The notes below the pieces were generated by a model. The model searched no databases. It was not told the origin of the DNA and saw only the letters and a program-made list of their open reading frames with translations. The position numbers and the translations under genes were made by a program. Shown here piece by piece: positions 44,953 through 56,305 of a stretch of DNA of 64,000 nucleotides (position 1 is the first letter of the stretch; each line of letters starts with the position of its first letter). Where the stretch lies: NCBI RefSeq assembly GCF_004379255.2, contig NC_056048.1, positions 3,534,001 through 3,598,000 of the forward strand, read 5' to 3'. This DNA is from Salvia splendens. Its lineage: Eukaryota; Streptophyta; Magnoliopsida; Lamiales; Lamiaceae.

Positions 44953-46365
44953 TACGACTTCCCTCAGGCCACACAGCCATTCCATCCTTACCAGCCGGCC
45001 CAACCTCGCCGTGTAACCAGTTGGGACCCTCCGAGCAGCCGGGTGGAAGTACTCCGTCCGCCGTCGTGGCCTGATCCAGAATCACCCTACGTCTCACACC
45101 ACTTGGATCCACCTGATCGTCGCCCACGGCCGAGATACCAGCCCATCGAGTACCGCCATCGCGCGCAAGACGCTTGGCCCCGACATTTCGGTGGCTACAT
45201 CGAGAGGGGTGGCCACCTATCTGATCGCGGAGAGCATCAGACCCAATTAGGGTTTGATCACTACCCGACAACCGCAACGCAGCAGCACCGCCCAACGTGC
45301 TGGGACCCACCGGCGCAACAGCAGGACGGCGGCTACCCGACCGTTGACCGGCCCCGACGCTCGGAGACGTGCTGGGACCGACCTCGCCCTCGGGAGGAGG
45401 TGAGAGCGCGAGTCCAGCCCTCCTCCCACCAGCCCTGCTACTCCACCGAAAAGCCAACGCGGGACCTGTATAGTCAGCCCGCACGTGTGACCAGTCAAAC
45501 TCCAGAGCAGCCACGCCTGCCGCTAATACGGGTCTCCCAAGCGGAGAAGTCAGAACTGTCCAGGTTGGGTCTCTGCTCGCACTGTCCCGAGAAATGGGTG
45601 AGGGGACATGTGTGTAAGCAACGTATTCTATGTTATGCGGATGATGGGGAGGAGTTTGAGGAGAACATTCAAGATGAGAATTTAGTCGAAGAGAAAACTG
45701 ATAATACTCCCACGATAGTATTCGGTGATGATGTTCCCAATGACGTTACCGATGTTCACAATGATGGCGCTCCTCTTGATGTTCCAAACAACGAGTCCCC
45801 TGGAGAGTTCGTCAAGAACAAAGTGATTGTCAAGAATGACAATGAGTCACCGCAAGTACTCGTTGGGGTATATGATGAGAAGATTGGTGAAAAGGAGGAG
45901 ACATTGCTAGAAGATAAAGAGGAGGATGGTTCTATTGGTGAAGTGGAGAAGATAATCGCCTCACTCAATGTTGTTCAAGTGTCATCCAAAAATGTTGTTG
46001 GAAATTGTTGGGGCAAGAAAGGAGATGGTGCTTACAACGATTTGCCCGTAATTGCTTGTGTCTATGTGGATTTGAATGTCGGTGATGTTCCAAGTATGAA
46101 TCATCGATCAACATCGCTCGACAAAGATGCAAGGTTGATCCCTCCGAGTAATGACATGCCATGCTTGGGCATTCTGGGAGGCGTGGACAAGATTTTCGAT
46201 TTGGCAAGGTATTTTTCCGACAAAGTTGGGTCTCCTTTGTTGATTTTTTATGGAAGTGAAGAAGGGAGACGTTCATCTATTCGGTGTGTGTTTGATCCAG
46301 GAGGAGTTGCCTCACCGAAGCTTCTGCTTTCAACTCTCCTTTTTGCTTCGTGGTTCCCACCTTGA
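44953..46365 (+). CDS. Gag-like protein of the short LTR element, 5' end possibly frameshifted
   Basis: The frame is open well upstream of 45043 (through QYDFPQATQPF near 44950) but has no ATG in phase. An ATG at 44916 (MSYDYAGYRPSS) lies in another frame and would join by a one-base shift near 44946, so an indel seems to have separated start and body. The N-terminal half is rich in Pro, Arg, Gln and Tyr. A Cys/His knuckle-like segment (GLCSHCPEKWVRGHVCKQR) resembles the end of gypsy Gag proteins. A long Asp/Glu/Val-rich tail follows to the TGA at 46363. No protease motif is seen. The role is presumed particle formation or packaging, by analogy. Confidence 0.65.
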   Translation, partial: YDFPQATQPFHPYQPAQPRRVTSWDPPSSRVEVLRPPSWPDPESPYVSHHLDPPDRRPRPRYQPIEYRHRAQDAWPRHFGGYIERGGHLSDRGEHQTQLGFDHYPTTATQQHRPTCWDPPAQQQDGGYPTVDRPRRSETCWDRPRPREEVRARVQPSSHQPCYSTEKPTRDLYSQPARVTSQTPEQPRLPLIRVSQAEKSELSRLGLCSHCPEKWVRGHVCKQRILCYADDGEEFEENIQDENLVEEKTDNTPTIVFGDDVPNDVTDVHNDGAPLDVPNNESPGEFVKNKVIVKNDNESPQVLVGVYDEKIGEKEETLLEDKEEDGSIGEVEKIIASLNVVQVSSKNVVGNCWGKKGDGAYNDLPVIACVYVDLNVGDVPSMNHRSTSLDKDARLIPPSNDMPCLGILGGVDKIFDLARYFSDKVGSPLLIFYGSEEGRRSSIRCVFDPGGVASPKLLLSTLLFASWFPP

Positions 46366-46395
46366 GGACAAGGTGGATTTTAACCGTGGGGGAGT

Positions 46396-46833
46396 TGATA
46401 CGAACCTCTATTATTATTATTTAATTTAGATATTATAGGGATTTATCATATCTTTTTCTATATCTTTGTTTTCTTGTTCATTAAGTCAATAGCATTATAA
46501 ATAGGATAGACTGTTATCTTTTTTTATTCATTCAATCAATTAATAAAATCATTATCGTTTGCCCACTTGTGGAGTATCAAGCATCCAAAATTATCTATCG
46601 CTGCCGACAAGATTCATTCTTGCGCCCAGCTCTATCTCTGGAGATCACCGCCGACCCAAGACTTGGGCGCCGGATTAATCAACGGATTTAAACTCTCAAC
46701 GCTGCCGACGGAGACTCCTCCGTGCCAGCCCTATCATTTGTCCGCCGACCCCTTAAACGAGGGCGCCGGAATTGTGGTGTTATAGTTGTGAATTCGGACA
46801 GAATTCACCGTTAGGAGCAGGAGGCTCTTAACA
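46396..46833 (+). repeat. 3' LTR of the gag-only element
   Basis: It matches 44244-44682 with a few differences, for example one TTA unit fewer in the repeat near the start and GGGATTTATC in place of GGAATTTAGC, so the insertion is not brand-new. Confidence 0.9.
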
Positions 46834-46838
46834 GACTC

Positions 46839-47681
46839 ACAGCTTGCTCTCTTGTTTTTTGGTTCCTATGGAGGGTAGGAAATTGCCTGCAGGAACTCTG
46901 CAGAACTCTACTCACTTGCTAGGCTCACTGTTATCCTCCAATCTCTCTAACTCTCAACTCGCTATTGTGGCTGAAACTTCTAAGTGTGTGGGAGGGAAAT
47001 TTGATGGTGGCACGGGTGTTCTTATAGGCAAGCTTTGGTGTACTTGGGTGAATTAAATGGCTGATACTGTAGTTTGTCTCTACTTTGCAGCATATCTCTT
47101 CATTTGATCCACTTTGCAGCACTTTAATTTAAGATATTTTGATGTTATTTGGTGGTACTAGGTACTTGGTTGTTAGCTTCATCTTGTTCCCATATGGCTA
47201 CTTGGTGGCCGGTACAAAGCAGATTTCAGGTGCTGCTATATGTGTGGAGGATTTCAGGATTTGACTTGCCCTTATTGGTGAGTTTCGTCTCTTATTGCTA
47301 AAGAAGGGTTGCCCCTTTTCTCCTAATAGTAGTTTCCTTAATTCCTCTTGTTCCTTAGCCATTAACACTTGTTTTATCTTGCAGGAGGAAGATGTGACTT
47401 GGCTGCCACATTGCTGTCCGTGGCATGGGTTCGCTGCCCTGGGCCCGATGGGCTGTTCGGACACGGGCTGTGATTTGGGCTTGGAAAAAGAGGCCCAAAG
47501 TGCAAGCAAAACAATATTTTATTTCCTTATGCTTTTGGTCCTTTCATGAGTATTTGTAATAGTATAGTCTCCCATATTCCTTTCTTTCCATTCATAATTT
47601 ACCCGTGAGATGATCATATAGGTTAATGTATTTTATTGAAATGTATGTGAGCATTTTCGTTCAAGGAGAACAACTTCATAT
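46839..47681. other. Intergenic DNA between the short LTR element and the solo LTR
   Basis: No gene is recognised. A possible acceptor (TATCTTGCAG|GAGG, near 47386) suggests remnants of a transcribed unit. Confidence 0.4.
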
Positions 47682-49470
47682 TGTAACGGCCCGAAAATTT
47701 TGTGAAGATGTTGATGCATGGAATATATATGTGAAATGGTAAGGTAACACGTGCAAGGAGAAACATGAACTTGGGATTTCGATGTCAAGGCTCCTTGGAC
47801 TCGAGGTAGTGTATTCTACATTAGGTCTTAATTCCTGAATTAAGTCTACGCTATTGCATATAGAATCTTATGTGCTTTTATGTGATCTGTATATGTTATT
47901 TATGACGTGAAATATGTGAATTTTGTATATGCGATGGTATTGTGAGAGTTGAAAATTAATCTGTTTATCTGATCTGATATGGTATGAAAAGAAGATGCTG
48001 ATGTGTTATGTTAGTAATTATTGAAAATGAGTATTGATATGAAAATGAGTATATTTGACTGTGTTTACGCCCCGTGCTTGAGTGTGTTCTGTGGGTACAA
48101 TTGGCATGCCATAGGACAGCAGCGCTGCATTATCTGTAATCTCTCGTCTTCTGGATAACCGAAGCGAGGATCGTCTGTTATCTGATGGGCCCCTATCTGA
48201 TCTGTATGATATGCACCCTAATGGGTGGTCTGATTATCTGTCTGCACCCTAATGGGTGGTCTGTGCGGCGTCCTCTCGAGGACCATGGCCGCGTCTGTAT
48301 CTGATTCTGTTTCTAATATGGTCCGCGTACCCTAGTTTGTCACTAAGTACTTAATGGGGCTATATGTGTTCTGATATGTGAGAACAATGGTGATTGTTAT
48401 GTGTTATGATAAACCTGGTACATGAGAGCAGATTTTGTTATATGTGTTTGGATATGTGAAAACTATATTCTTATGTGAAAAACGATATTATGTGATGCTA
48501 AATGATATATTCTGATGCTAATGATCCTCTGATGCAAAAAGGGTGAATCTGACATTGTTTGATATGATTTGACGTTGTATGAAGTTATGATGTTGCTCGA
48601 CACTAGCAATTGATAATTGATCATGTTTATTGGTATATTATGAGATTATATGATTATGCCTTCAGAAAGTCCCAAGAAATCAAAGGAGGAAAGGTCAGAC
48701 TTTTATTGTTGGTTATTTTGATATGTATATGGTTATGAGAATGTTGACGATCTGTATACGCATTGGTTTATAATTAATATTGTGACATATTCTGTGGTTA
48801 ACTCGATAATTGGTGATGTGCACTTTACTTTGTGTTCTATCTTATTGGTTTATGGATTTATATGTGACTATGTATCTGGTAAATTCCATGAGATCCAGGA
48901 ATGATGACCTAAACTTATGATTATGATGTTGGGGGTTTCTGATACTAGACATATGTAAATAGATATGATGAGGTAGGCTTTGGAGTGTTTTCTGGATTAA
49001 TAATAATGAAAACACATAGGTTGCATAACGTTTACTTAACTCCGGAAATTAGGCTCTAATGTTGATTATACTACTGGGCTTGTTGAAGCTCATTCCATTC
49101 CTCTTTTTCCCCCTGCAGATTAATTCTTTCGATGTACAGCTGTTCAAGTCGGGTCACTAGCCAACCTTTTTGTGTTCGGAAAATTCTTTCAGATGTTCTA
49201 GATGTGGCATGTATAGAAAGTGTAATGTAGTTCAGACGTTTCATTTACTTCGCTATCCAGGTTGTATAAATATATATATAGACTTTCGGAAACAGGTTTA
49301 TGGTCTAATTTCAGACGATATATAGCAGTTTTTCCGTTTGCCAAGTAAAGGAAAATAATATCTCTCTGTATATAAAAAAAGAATCAAGGATTTTCTGTTA
49401 AGTCGGGATTGGTACTGAAAGGTGACATCACTTATTCGATTATTAAATTAATCGGGTAAGGGGTGTTACA
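47682..49470 (+). mobile_element. Solo LTR of a gypsy-type element, 1.79 kb
   Basis: It starts TGTAACGGCCCGAAAA and ends AAGGGGTGTTACA, flanked by the exact 5-base duplication CATAT (47677-47681 and 49471-49475). There is no interior and no second LTR, so it is the product of recombination between two LTRs. The TGTAAC..GTTACA ends recall Tekay/Del-type gypsy elements; this is an impression. Confidence 0.85.
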
Positions 49471-49475
49471 CATAT

Positions 49476-50525
49476 CCTTGTATACGTTCCTTTTATTTCA
49501 TAACATACATTAGATTGGTATAGTTCGTTCGATTATCTCTTAAATTTTTGTTTTGTGAACTAACAATATCAAGTATCAACAAAGGGGTCACGAGTTCCAT
49601 TTCAATCAACGAAACTAGAGAGCGTCATTCTCTAGTTTGACCTTTAAACATGAAGGAAAAGGGGTAATGTAAGAAGCGGGTATTACATATCGTTACTGTT
49701 CTGAAATATTTCGGTAAAGTATCATACTTTATTGGAAATTGTGGTATACCAAAAATTCGATATTTTTTAATATTTTTCCCGTATAATAAATTCGGTATAT
49801 CGGCATTTTCGTATTTTCACGCCGAGTGGAGAATATGTTAGTCTAGTAGTATACCTTATTCATTTCAAGGTGAGAAATCCGATTCAAAGAATGTTTGCAA
49901 CCTGGCGAAAATCAATATTTGAATGGAGTAATTACTATAGTCTTTGTTGGAGGTTTCAATTATTATACCAATGATAACTGAAAAATAAATGACTGAAATT
50001 TGGAGAGAGAAACAAAGTATTGAATACAAATCATACTATAGTAACTACTTATACTACATGTTTTGTTAGTATAAATAGTAGAAAGAAATTTGAAGGCTCA
50101 TCATACAACACTCCAACCAAAAGAGATGCAAAATTGAATATTAATTTTATCTTCATAGAATTACTGGCACTTTATTAAGTGAAATGTCATAATTAAGTAC
50201 AAAGTAATTTTGAATTACAATAATTTATTGATTCACTTACCTAATGCCAATATGCCATAAAAATTCTGTTATAGGAAGTTTTATTGATCAAATATTGTGA
50301 GACAACTCCTTAACTATATATGGAGAATTTATTTTGGTCCAACTTAATCAGGCATGGTGTTTAGCTTGGGATTATTACTTTCTGTCTCATAAACATTGAT
50401 TGAGGAGGGCTTTATGAGATTCCTACTAATTAAATGTTTCATGCTAATTAACAGTGGTACATCCCCGTGAATGTTATGTTATTTATGTACGATGGAGTAT
50501 CAATTAACTTCATAGAACTATCATA
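49476..50525. other. AT-rich intergenic DNA
   Basis: No gene or element recognised. Confidence 0.5.
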
Positions 50526-50725
50526 CTCCATCTGTCCCATTAGAAATGAAACGTTTTCTTTTTTAGTTTGTCTCATTAAAAATGAAACGTTTCTAAAAAT
50601 AGAAACAATACTCTCTCTACTTTTTCTTCTCTTACTTTACTCTTTCTTCATTAACTCACAAAACAACACTATATAAAATTCCGTGCTGAAAAGCAAATGT
50701 TGCATATTTAATGGGACTGAGGGAG
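50526..50725. mobile_element. Stowaway-type MITE, 200 bp
   Basis: CTCCATCTGTCCCATTAGAA at the left and ..TTTAATGGGACTGAGGGAG at the right form the terminal inverted repeat, flanked by TA on both sides. A subunit, AATGAAACGTTTCT, is repeated inside the left end. Confidence 0.82.
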
Positions 50726-51246
50726 TATAATGTATCCATTTCATACATACTGTCCAACATTTTATTTTTTTCTTTATTATAAAATTAAGAGAGTGTTTTT
50801 TTATTGATAGTAATTCCATATGTGAATAATATGTACTAATGAATTAGATTAATGCATAATTAATTAGATTTTGTATTGCAATCATCTATTAAATTCTACC
50901 CATGTAAGATCATCTATGCACCCTAATCTACCTCGTTTATTTTTTATTTAATTATTTTCTTTATTTCGACGTAGGTACATCCGTGTAGACCATGCATGCA
51001 CTATAGTTCACGTAGACTGGGTCGATGGGATCGACCGACCCTATCGTCAGCATACGAGGGACGTAAAATTCCATTACGTACGACATGACAGGGTGTTGTC
51101 GACCACACAGAAGATTCTCACGACAGATTTTCTGTAAGATCTCTTAAATGCTTGAATACATAAACTTTGATACTATTCTGTCGGATGTTTATGTACGGAT
51201 GCGTGTAATAAGGAACTTTATACAGGCTTAATAGAAAGTTTTGTTT

Positions 51247-51396
51247 TTAGCAGTCGGGTTGACATCTGACGTCCACGATCCTCTTCTGCACCGGGACATA
51301 GGCCGTCTGCAGCGTGATCTTCGACATCACCCCTTTCCGTTTTCGAAGGTCCCTCGACGCGATCTCTGACTCACCAACGAAAACCTCTCGACGCGA
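51247..51396 (-). CDS. Possible 3'-terminal exon of an unrecognised gene or pseudogene
   Basis: After a good acceptor (TTTTTGCAG at 51405-51397 on the minus strand) an open stretch of 49 codons reads SRREVFVGESEIASRDLRKR and ends ..VDVRCQPDC before TAA. It is GC-rich (about half) in AT-rich surroundings. I do not recognise the family and could not find the upstream exon. A plus-strand open stretch at 50964-51137 (containing VHVDWVDGIDRPYRQH) has similar composition. Either could be part of an old gene or element. Confidence 0.3.
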   Translation of the reverse strand, partial: SRREVFVGESEIASRDLRKRKGVMSKITLQTAYVPVQKRIVDVRCQPDC

Positions 51397-52677
51397 CTGC
51401 AAAAAGTAAAAAATAACTTCTTCAACCGAAAATGACAGACCACAACGTCAGCAAATCCGCGACGACCTTCACTGTGTCCGATCCCAACCGACCCTACCTA
51501 CATTCGACACTAATTCACACATAAATATACAAACAAATGAAACCAAATGTGAGATTTTGATTCAATTCAACATGATTTTATTTTGCATTACATACACCCG
51601 ATCCCTAACTCTATATTTCTTACTATACCGGCATACTACTTTCTAATTTTTTTGTGTATAGTAACTTCATAACTGCCCGGATTATACCAAAACGAAACAA
51701 GAGAATTCAAAAATGCAAGCATCTAAATAAATTAGAAAAAATAAAAATAAAAATGGATCCAGTAGGAAGTGAGTTGTATGGAGAGTGAGTGGAGTGAGAA
51801 AATTGGAAAAAAGGAAAGAGAAGAATTAACTGGGATTCACCATACAAGCAGAGGAAATTTAAACATCATATACCAACCCCAAAGCCTTGCAATAAAACCA
51901 CCCCACCCCCACCATTAATGCCATCACACCCTCTCTGCAATTACTCCATTCCTGCCGCATCTTCTTCTTCATCATCCCTCCTTCGTCTTCTTCACCTTCT
52001 CCTTCTCCTTCAACCACTTCTAACTTTTTTCCCTTCTCTCTCCCACTATTTTTTTTCATGTCCTTTTCCTCTCCTCGCTGTATCCAAACAATTCTCACCT
52101 AAATTCCACTCACAAGAAAAGCACCGTTGTAATAAAACCACAAATCTCTTCATCTCTACACCTCCCTTCACTCCAATCTCCTTATCTCCGATAGTCATCT
52201 CTCTCTCACAGAAAACCCTAATTCCAGATAAGGGTTTTCATCCCATTTCATTTATAAAAAGTAAATCCATTTCATTCGATTCAAAAAACCACCTTAATTT
52301 TCGCCTTTTTTCTCACATTCCTGTTTTATTTTTTGGTTAATCCCGTGGGCGGTTACGACTAGCAACGGTCTAAAAAAATAGAGTGGCAAATTTGAGTTCA
52401 CACTGGAAAAAGAAAAACCTTCCCTGCTAAATACAATTTCTTGTTTGAGTGTTTGAGTGCATTGGCACGTCACGACAATGGAGATTAGAAAGTCTTGTTT
52501 TGAACCCCAAAACCAGGAAATGGAAAAGTGCATCAAACCTTAAAAGAAACAAGCAAACAAAAGGCGTCCATCGCTAGTCTGTTGTTACATGTAACTATCC
52601 CATTTGCTTTTCTTTCCCCCCTCTGCCAGAGAATCTCTACACTTACTTTTAGAAACCCATCCCAACTCTCCATCTCC

Positions 52678-52685
52678 TATATAAA
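52678..52685 (+). promoter_or_regulatory. TATA box of the HD-ZIP IV gene
   Basis: TATATAAA in CTCCTATATAAACCCCC. Transcription would start near 52710 in the ACCACACCACACC stretch. The kilobase upstream is pyrimidine-rich. By eye I found no TAAATGYA L1-box. Confidence 0.65.
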
Positions 52686-52709
52686 CCCCCATTTGCCAGA
52701 GTTTTACAC

Positions 52710-53151
52710 CACACCACACCACACCACACTTTCTTAGGGTTTATTTGGTTGTGCTTCATGCCATCTTCTCCGTTTGAATAAAATTCTCCGGCCACCCGAA
52801 TAATCCCGAAGCTCTGCTAGAAAGAATAGCTGGTGAGTTTTAAGGCTCTCTTCAAAATTGAATTACAATTTCTCTTGTTATTCATTTTATTTCAACACTC
52901 TTTCTCAATGTGGAAACACTAGAGATCTGATTAGTCCATTAATCAAGTTTATTTACTTTCTCAATGTCGAAGAAATGCTGATAAATATGTATAGATCTTT
53001 GTTATTAACATCTTAATGCTTCAAGATTGTGTTTCTCTTTCCGTTTTTAATCAAATGTTCTATGCTTGTACCTTTGTTTAGTTACTTTCTTTTTTTAAGT
53101 GATGGTTGCGTTTTTCTATGAGTCATTAATAAGGCTTGATATGTGTGACAG
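52710..53151 (+). other. 5' leader exon and leader intron of the HD-ZIP IV gene
   Basis: A non-coding exon ends at 52832 (ATAGCTG|GTGAGT). The intron runs to the TGTGACAG acceptor at 53151, three bases before the start codon. A leader intron at this place is usual for this gene family. Confidence 0.65.
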
Positions 53152-53153
53152 AT

Positions 53154-56100
53154 ATGTTTCAGCCAAATATGTTCGATGGCCACCACCACTTGCTGGAGAT
53201 GGCGCAGAAGACGCCGGAAAACGAGATGGATCCGATAAGAGACGAGGAGTACGAGAGCAGATCCGGAACTGATATCATGGAGGTGCCATCCGGCGATGAA
53301 CAGGATCCGAATCAACGCCCGAAGAAGAAGAGATACCATCGCCACACTCAGCTCCAGATCCAGGAAATGGAATCGTAAGCTTTTTCTACTAATTCTTATC
53401 TTTATCTCAACTTTTATCTTTTTTTTTCTTTGCTCAAATTAGTACTCTTGCAGATTCTTCAATGAATGCCCTCACCCGGACGACAAGCAGAGGAAGGAGC
53501 TCGGCCGTCGTCTGGGGCTAGAGCCGCTGCAGGTTAAGTTCTGGTTCCAGAACAAACGCACCCAAATGAAGGTGAAGTATTTACATATATGTATATATCT
53601 CCGTCTTTAATTTCCTGATTTTCTATCAGTTATTAAAAAGAAGCTTATATACGCAGGCGCATCATGAGCGCCATGAGAATTCTCAACTGAGGAACGACAA
53701 CGAGAAGCTTCGCGCAGAGAATATTCGCTACAAGGAGGCTCTCGGAAACGCCACTTGCCCTAACTGCGGCGGCACAGCTGCCATTGGCGAGATGTCGTTC
53801 GACGAGCAGCATCTCAGGATCGAAAACGCTCGTCTACGAGAAGAGGTAAGTATTCGGAAACAAGATGCTCAACATGTTCACTCAACGTATGTTTAATTAT
53901 CTGCAGATTGGGAATATGCAGATTGATAGGATTTCTGGGATTGCTGCGAAATATGTTGGGAAGCCAATGCTGCCAACCTATCCTCCCTTAGCCCCGGGCT
54001 CGTCTCGGTCACTTGATCTTGGAGTTGGGAGCTTTGCTGCTGAGGCTGGGGATGTTTTTGGAGCTGGTGATCTTCTCAGGTCTGTCTCGGGCCCTACTGA
54101 AGCTGATAAGCCCGTGATAATTGAGTTGGCGGTCGCAGCAATGGAGGAACTCGTCAGGATGGCTCAAGCTGGTGAGCCCTTGTGGCTGCAAACCACTGAG
54201 AATGGTGTGGAGCTTTTCAGTGAGGAGGAGTATGCAAGGACCTTCCCTCGCGGGATCGGCCCCAAGCCGTTAGGGTTGAAATCTGAGGCCTCCCGCGAGT
54301 CGGCTGTGGTCATCATGAACCACATTAGCCTTGTTGAGATCTTGATGGATGTGGTATGATTAATTTAATTTTTTCTCATTTATATACTCCCTCCGTCCCC
54401 TAATAGGAGTCGTTGTTTGACCGGGCACGAGTTTTAAGAAATGTAGAGAAAAGTTGGTTGAAAAAGTTAGTGGAATGTGGGACCCACTTTTTTATATTGG
54501 TTTTATAATAAAATGTGAGTGGAGTGAGTTAGTGGAATGTGGGGCCTACTACAATTTATGGTAAAAATGAAGAGTGACTCTTAATGGGGGACGGTCCAAA
54601 ATGGAAATTAACGACTCTTATTCGGGGACGGAGGGAGTATAATTTAAATGCTTAATTTATTTTGATTTTGATTTTGATTTTGATTTTGATTTTGATTTTG
54701 ATTGCAGAACCAATGGTCGAATGTGTTTGCTAGCATTGTTTCGCGATCTGCGACTTTGGAGGTGTTGTCTACTGGTGTTGCAGGGAACTACAATGGAGCT
54801 TTACAAGTGGTATGTTTATGTTTATATATGTATCATGATTGATTATGTTATGTTTATATAGATGTGTGGATAAGTAATGTGGTTGTTGTTTTCATTAGAT
54901 GACTGCTGAATTCCAAGTGCCTTCTCCTTTGGTCCCGACTCGGGAGAATTACTTCGTGAGGTACTGCAAGCAACACCACGACGGGACTTGGGCCGTTGTT
55001 GATGTCTCTTTAGACAACTTGAGGCCTGCTTCGATCTCAAGATGCAGGCGCCGGCCGTCTGGCTGTCTGATCCAGGAACTTCCTAATGGATACTCTAAAG
55101 TATGTGTACTAACTGAGAAACATATAACCATATATACCAATCAATTAATTGTTTTAATTTGGTAGGTGACATGGATTGAACATGTGGAGGTGGACGACCG
55201 GGCTGTCCACAGCATCTACAAGGCACTGGTGAATTCTGGGCTCGCATTTGGGGCGAAGCGCTGGGTCGCGACTCTTGACAGGCAATGCGAGCGCCTAGCT
55301 AGTGTGATGGCTAATAATATCTCTGCAGGCAACGTTGGAGGTACGGTTTCATTCACTTTGCACGCTCAATAATTTCGCGTTGCGACTAATCATAATGATG
55401 TGTGCTGCAGTGATATCTTCGCCGGAAGGTAGGAAGAGCATGCTGAAGCTGGCAGAGAGGATGGTGACGAGTTTCTGCACGGGCGTGGGAGCTTCGACTG
55501 CGCATACTTGGACAACGCTGTCGGGAATAGGCGCGGATGATGTTCGTGTGATGACTAGAAAGAGCATGGATGATCCAGGCAGGCCACCCGGTATCGTGCT
55601 CAGCGCTGCTACTTCCTTCTGGATCCCTGTCCCGCCTAAGCGCGTCTTCAACTTCCTGCGCGACGAGAATGCCAGAAACGAGGTATATCATCTACTTATT
55701 CACTATTAATCAATTTCCGCGTAATGAATCCAACTAACACGCTTTTGCTCCTACGGACGAAGTGGGACATCTTGTCGAACGGCGGCCTTGTTCAAGAAAT
55801 GGCGCACATTGCCAACGGCCGCGATCCAGGAAACTCGGTCTCCCTGCTCCGCGTCAACGTAAGAATAATAAACAATAAATTAAATGGATGAGTTCTTCTG
55901 TTTGGTCGCGTACTAAAATGTGAATTACATTTTTTTCAGAGCGCGAATTCGAGCCAGAGCAACATGCTGATACTGCAAGAGAGCAGCACTGATGAGACGG
56001 GATCGTACGTGATCTACGCTCCTGTAGATATTCACGCGATGAACGTCGTGCTAAGTGGGGGAGACCCTGACTATGTCGCCCTCCTCCCCTCGGGTTTCGC

Positions 56101-56305
56101 CATACTCCCTGATGGACCAAGTGAGGAAGATGGCGGAATCCCTGAGGTGGGTTCGGGCGGATCGCTCCTCACGGTGGCGTTCCAGATACTTGTTGACTCC
56201 ATTCCGACTGCCAAGCTTTCGTTGGGATCCGTGGCAACGGTGAATAGTCTCATCAAATGCACCGTGGAGAGGATTAAGAGCGCCGTGGTATGCGACGCCG
56301 CGTAG
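53154..56305 (+). CDS. HD-ZIP IV homeodomain-START transcription factor, PDF2/ATML1/HDG2 clade
   Basis: Ten coding exons join in phase: 53154-53374, 53454-53571, 53657-53845, 53922-54353, 54708-54809, 54899-55099, 55166-55340, 55411-55682, 55763-55858 and 55940-56305, giving 723 residues, usual for the class. The homeodomain is at about 57-116 (recognition helix with [12 protein letters not shown]). A zipper-loop-zipper follows (about 117-185) with the CPNC pair at 147-150. The START lipid-binding domain is at about 240-465 ([19 protein letters not shown] near its beginning). A START-associated domain runs to the C-terminus ([18 protein letters not shown]). Proteins of this clade bind L1-box DNA in the nucleus and set epidermal identity. 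The start MFQPNMFDG matches the family start. Exon 4 has a second in-frame acceptor at 53907. Intron 4 contains a MITE. No break is seen. Confidence 0.93.
54387..54637. mobile_element. Stowaway MITE in intron 4 of the HD-ZIP IV gene
   Basis: 251 bases, ends CTCCCTCCGTCCCCTAATAG and ..TTATTCGGGGACGGAGGGAG, flanked by TA. It lies 34 bases after the donor at 54354 and well clear of the acceptor. Confidence 0.92.
54659..54703 (+). repeat. (TTTTGA)n microsatellite just before an acceptor
   Basis: About seven units of TTTTGA run into ATTGCAG at 54707, so the repeat forms the T-rich tract of the acceptor of exon 5. Its length may vary between individuals. Confidence 0.85.

Larger units (their letters stand above)
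44244..46833 (+). mobile_element. Short LTR retrotransposon with only a gag-like gene (TR-GAG-like)
   Basis: Two LTRs of 439 and 438 bases (44244-44682 and 46396-46833) begin TGATACGAACC and end CTCTTAACA, with a few differences. The 5-base duplication GACTC is exact (44239-44243 and 46834-46838). The purine tract GTGGGGGAGT precedes the second LTR. The 1.7-kb interior has one gag-like frame and no protease, RT or integrase, so the element must borrow enzymes. Each LTR has a TATA-like ATTATAAATAGG. Confidence 0.9.

Noticed and set aside
51918..52340. 140-codon Ser/Leu/Phe-rich frame before the HD-ZIP gene
   Set aside because: It results from a pyrimidine-rich promoter region and has no domain or splice context.
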